Assembly: GCF_018372875.1 (NCBI RefSeq)
Contig: NZ_JAHAIF010000002.1
Coordinates: 1 to 64,000 of the forward strand
Source of the DNA: Clostridium sp.
GTDB lineage: Bacteria > Bacillota > Clostridia > Clostridiales > Clostridiaceae
DNA length: 64,000 bases
Reading direction: 5' to 3'
Below, one piece after another: positions 63,410 to 64,000 of this stretch. Made by a program: the position numbers and the translations under genes. Position 1 is the stretch's first letter; each line of letters starts with the position of its first letter. The notes under the pieces were generated by a model. That model was not told where the DNA came from and ran no database searches. It saw nothing but the letters and a program-made list of their open reading frames with translations.

Positions 63410-64000
63410 CTACACTGCTCCTTCTTCATCTTGTGAAGCACTTTCCTCTTTACTTACCTTCTCCATCTTAGAAATAGAAACTTCATATGCTATTTTCTTT
63501 ACTGACTCTGTTTCTGTTATCTTCTTTTGATATTCTCTACTTTGCAATCTTCCCCACACTCTAATATTGTCACCAACACTTAAAGTTTGACAGAATCTAG
63601 AGTTTCTTCCCCAAGCTATAGTTGGAATGTAATCTGACTTATTATAAGCTCTATTTACAGCTAATAAAACATCAGCTATTTCTCTTCCAAATGGAGTTGT
63701 TCTATATACAGGCTCCTTGCAAATATATCCATCTAAGAAAATTTCATTTGGATTCTTACTTCTTTCTATGCAAGGCTCTATATTTCTAGCAAAAACAGTT
63801 AAGATTAATTTATTTGTACCATCCATAAATTTATTATAAGATCTTAGTTGACCTTCAACAATTATATTTTTTCCTATAGTAATATCTATACCAGTTAAAA
63901 GTCTTTCTGATACAGTAATATTTAACATGTCTACTGAGTCACTAAGTCTCATAACCTCCAAATTAAAACTATAGAACCCTTCCCCATACATTTCATGACT
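63410..64000 (-). CDS. SSB-like OB-fold protein, 5' end outside the window
   Basis: At least 196 residues; the frame runs open through S-H-E to the right edge, so the true start lies beyond 64000 and the ATG at 63991 is probably internal. Two SSB/OB-fold-like segments are visible: V-E-G-Q-L-R-S-Y-N-K (about 47-56 of the ATG-numbered part) and V-W-G-R-L-Q-S-R-E-Y (about 143-152). The segment D-G-Y-I-C-K-E-P-V-Y-R-T-T-P-F-G-R-E resembles SSB N-termini. It may be a tandem-OB clostridial paralog; ssDNA binding is inferred. Confidence 0.75.
   Translation of the reverse strand, partial: SHEMYGEGFYSFNLEVMRLSDSVDMLNITVSERLLTGIDITIGKNIIVEGQLRSYNKFMDGTNKLILTVFARNIEPCIERSKNPNEIFLDGYICKEPVYRTTPFGREIADVLLAVNRAYNKSDYIPTIAWGRNSRFCQTLSVGDNIRVWGRLQSREYQKKITETESVKKIAYEVSISKMEKVSKEESASQDEEGAV

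Overview
The window is a low-GC, AT-rich chromosomal segment from an endospore-forming Firmicute, most likely Clostridium sensu stricto (cluster I). The supporting signs are strong Shine-Dalgarno sequences (GGAGG), TTG and GTG starts, a T-box leader, an L20 leader, sporulation genes (a SpoVD-like PBP, PdaA, YtxC, an alpha/beta-type SASP), SepF, DivIVA, and MurE plus dap genes. It is mostly conserved core genome. I see no prophage, transposase, CRISPR array or restriction system.

Layout. 1-5.8 kb: the start of a gene leaving the left edge, a lipoprotein, RqcH, then rluD-pyrR-RlmL-like on the minus strand. 5.9-21 kb: a minus-strand division and cell-wall block. It reads mraZ-rsmH-ftsL-like-PBP-murE-murF-mraY-ftsW, then divIB-DUF881-sbp-DUF881, then yggS-sepF-ylmG-ylmH-divIVA. 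The block lacks murD, murG, murC, ftsA and ftsZ. 21-25 kb: ychF, pdaA, a cyclodeaminase-like gene with a decayed solute-binding-protein fragment behind it, and a nitroreductase. 25-33 kb: a small surface-polysaccharide operon (TPR protein, TagA/CpsF transferase, polymerase/ligase, flippase, GT4), phosphoglucomutase and rplY. 33-45 kb: an Orn/Lys/Arg decarboxylase, a multi-pass glycosyltransferase, DUF523, a PfkB kinase, mutS2, U32 peptidase, a giant ZapA-like coiled-coil protein and a CapA lipoprotein. 45-54 kb: T-box-controlled pheS-pheT, a SpoU methylase, KtrA-KtrB, infC-rpmI-rplT behind an L20 leader, and ytxC. 54-64 kb: a GME-fold-like orphan, an HD protein, tRNA-Cys, hslO, a methyltransferase, a SASP, asd-dapA-dapB, a 51-residue small ORF, cobO, dapH and a partial SSB-like gene.

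How the genes work together. asd, dapA, dapB and dapH make the diaminopimelate precursor that MurE (with a DNPR motif) adds to the peptidoglycan stem. MurF, MraY, FtsW and the PBP carry that precursor to septal wall. MraZ, SepF, DivIVA and ZapA organise or control division. PgcA supplies sugar phosphate for the polysaccharide operon.

The most interesting non-coding signals are: a roughly 70-bp palindromic intergenic element in three copies plus a half copy; four MraZ boxes at exact 10-bp spacing before mraZ; an mraY Shine-Dalgarno separated from its ATG by a hairpin; an ATT start for infC; an octamer tandem repeat between tRNA-Cys and hslO; and a 44-codon remnant of an amino-acid ABC substrate-binding protein.
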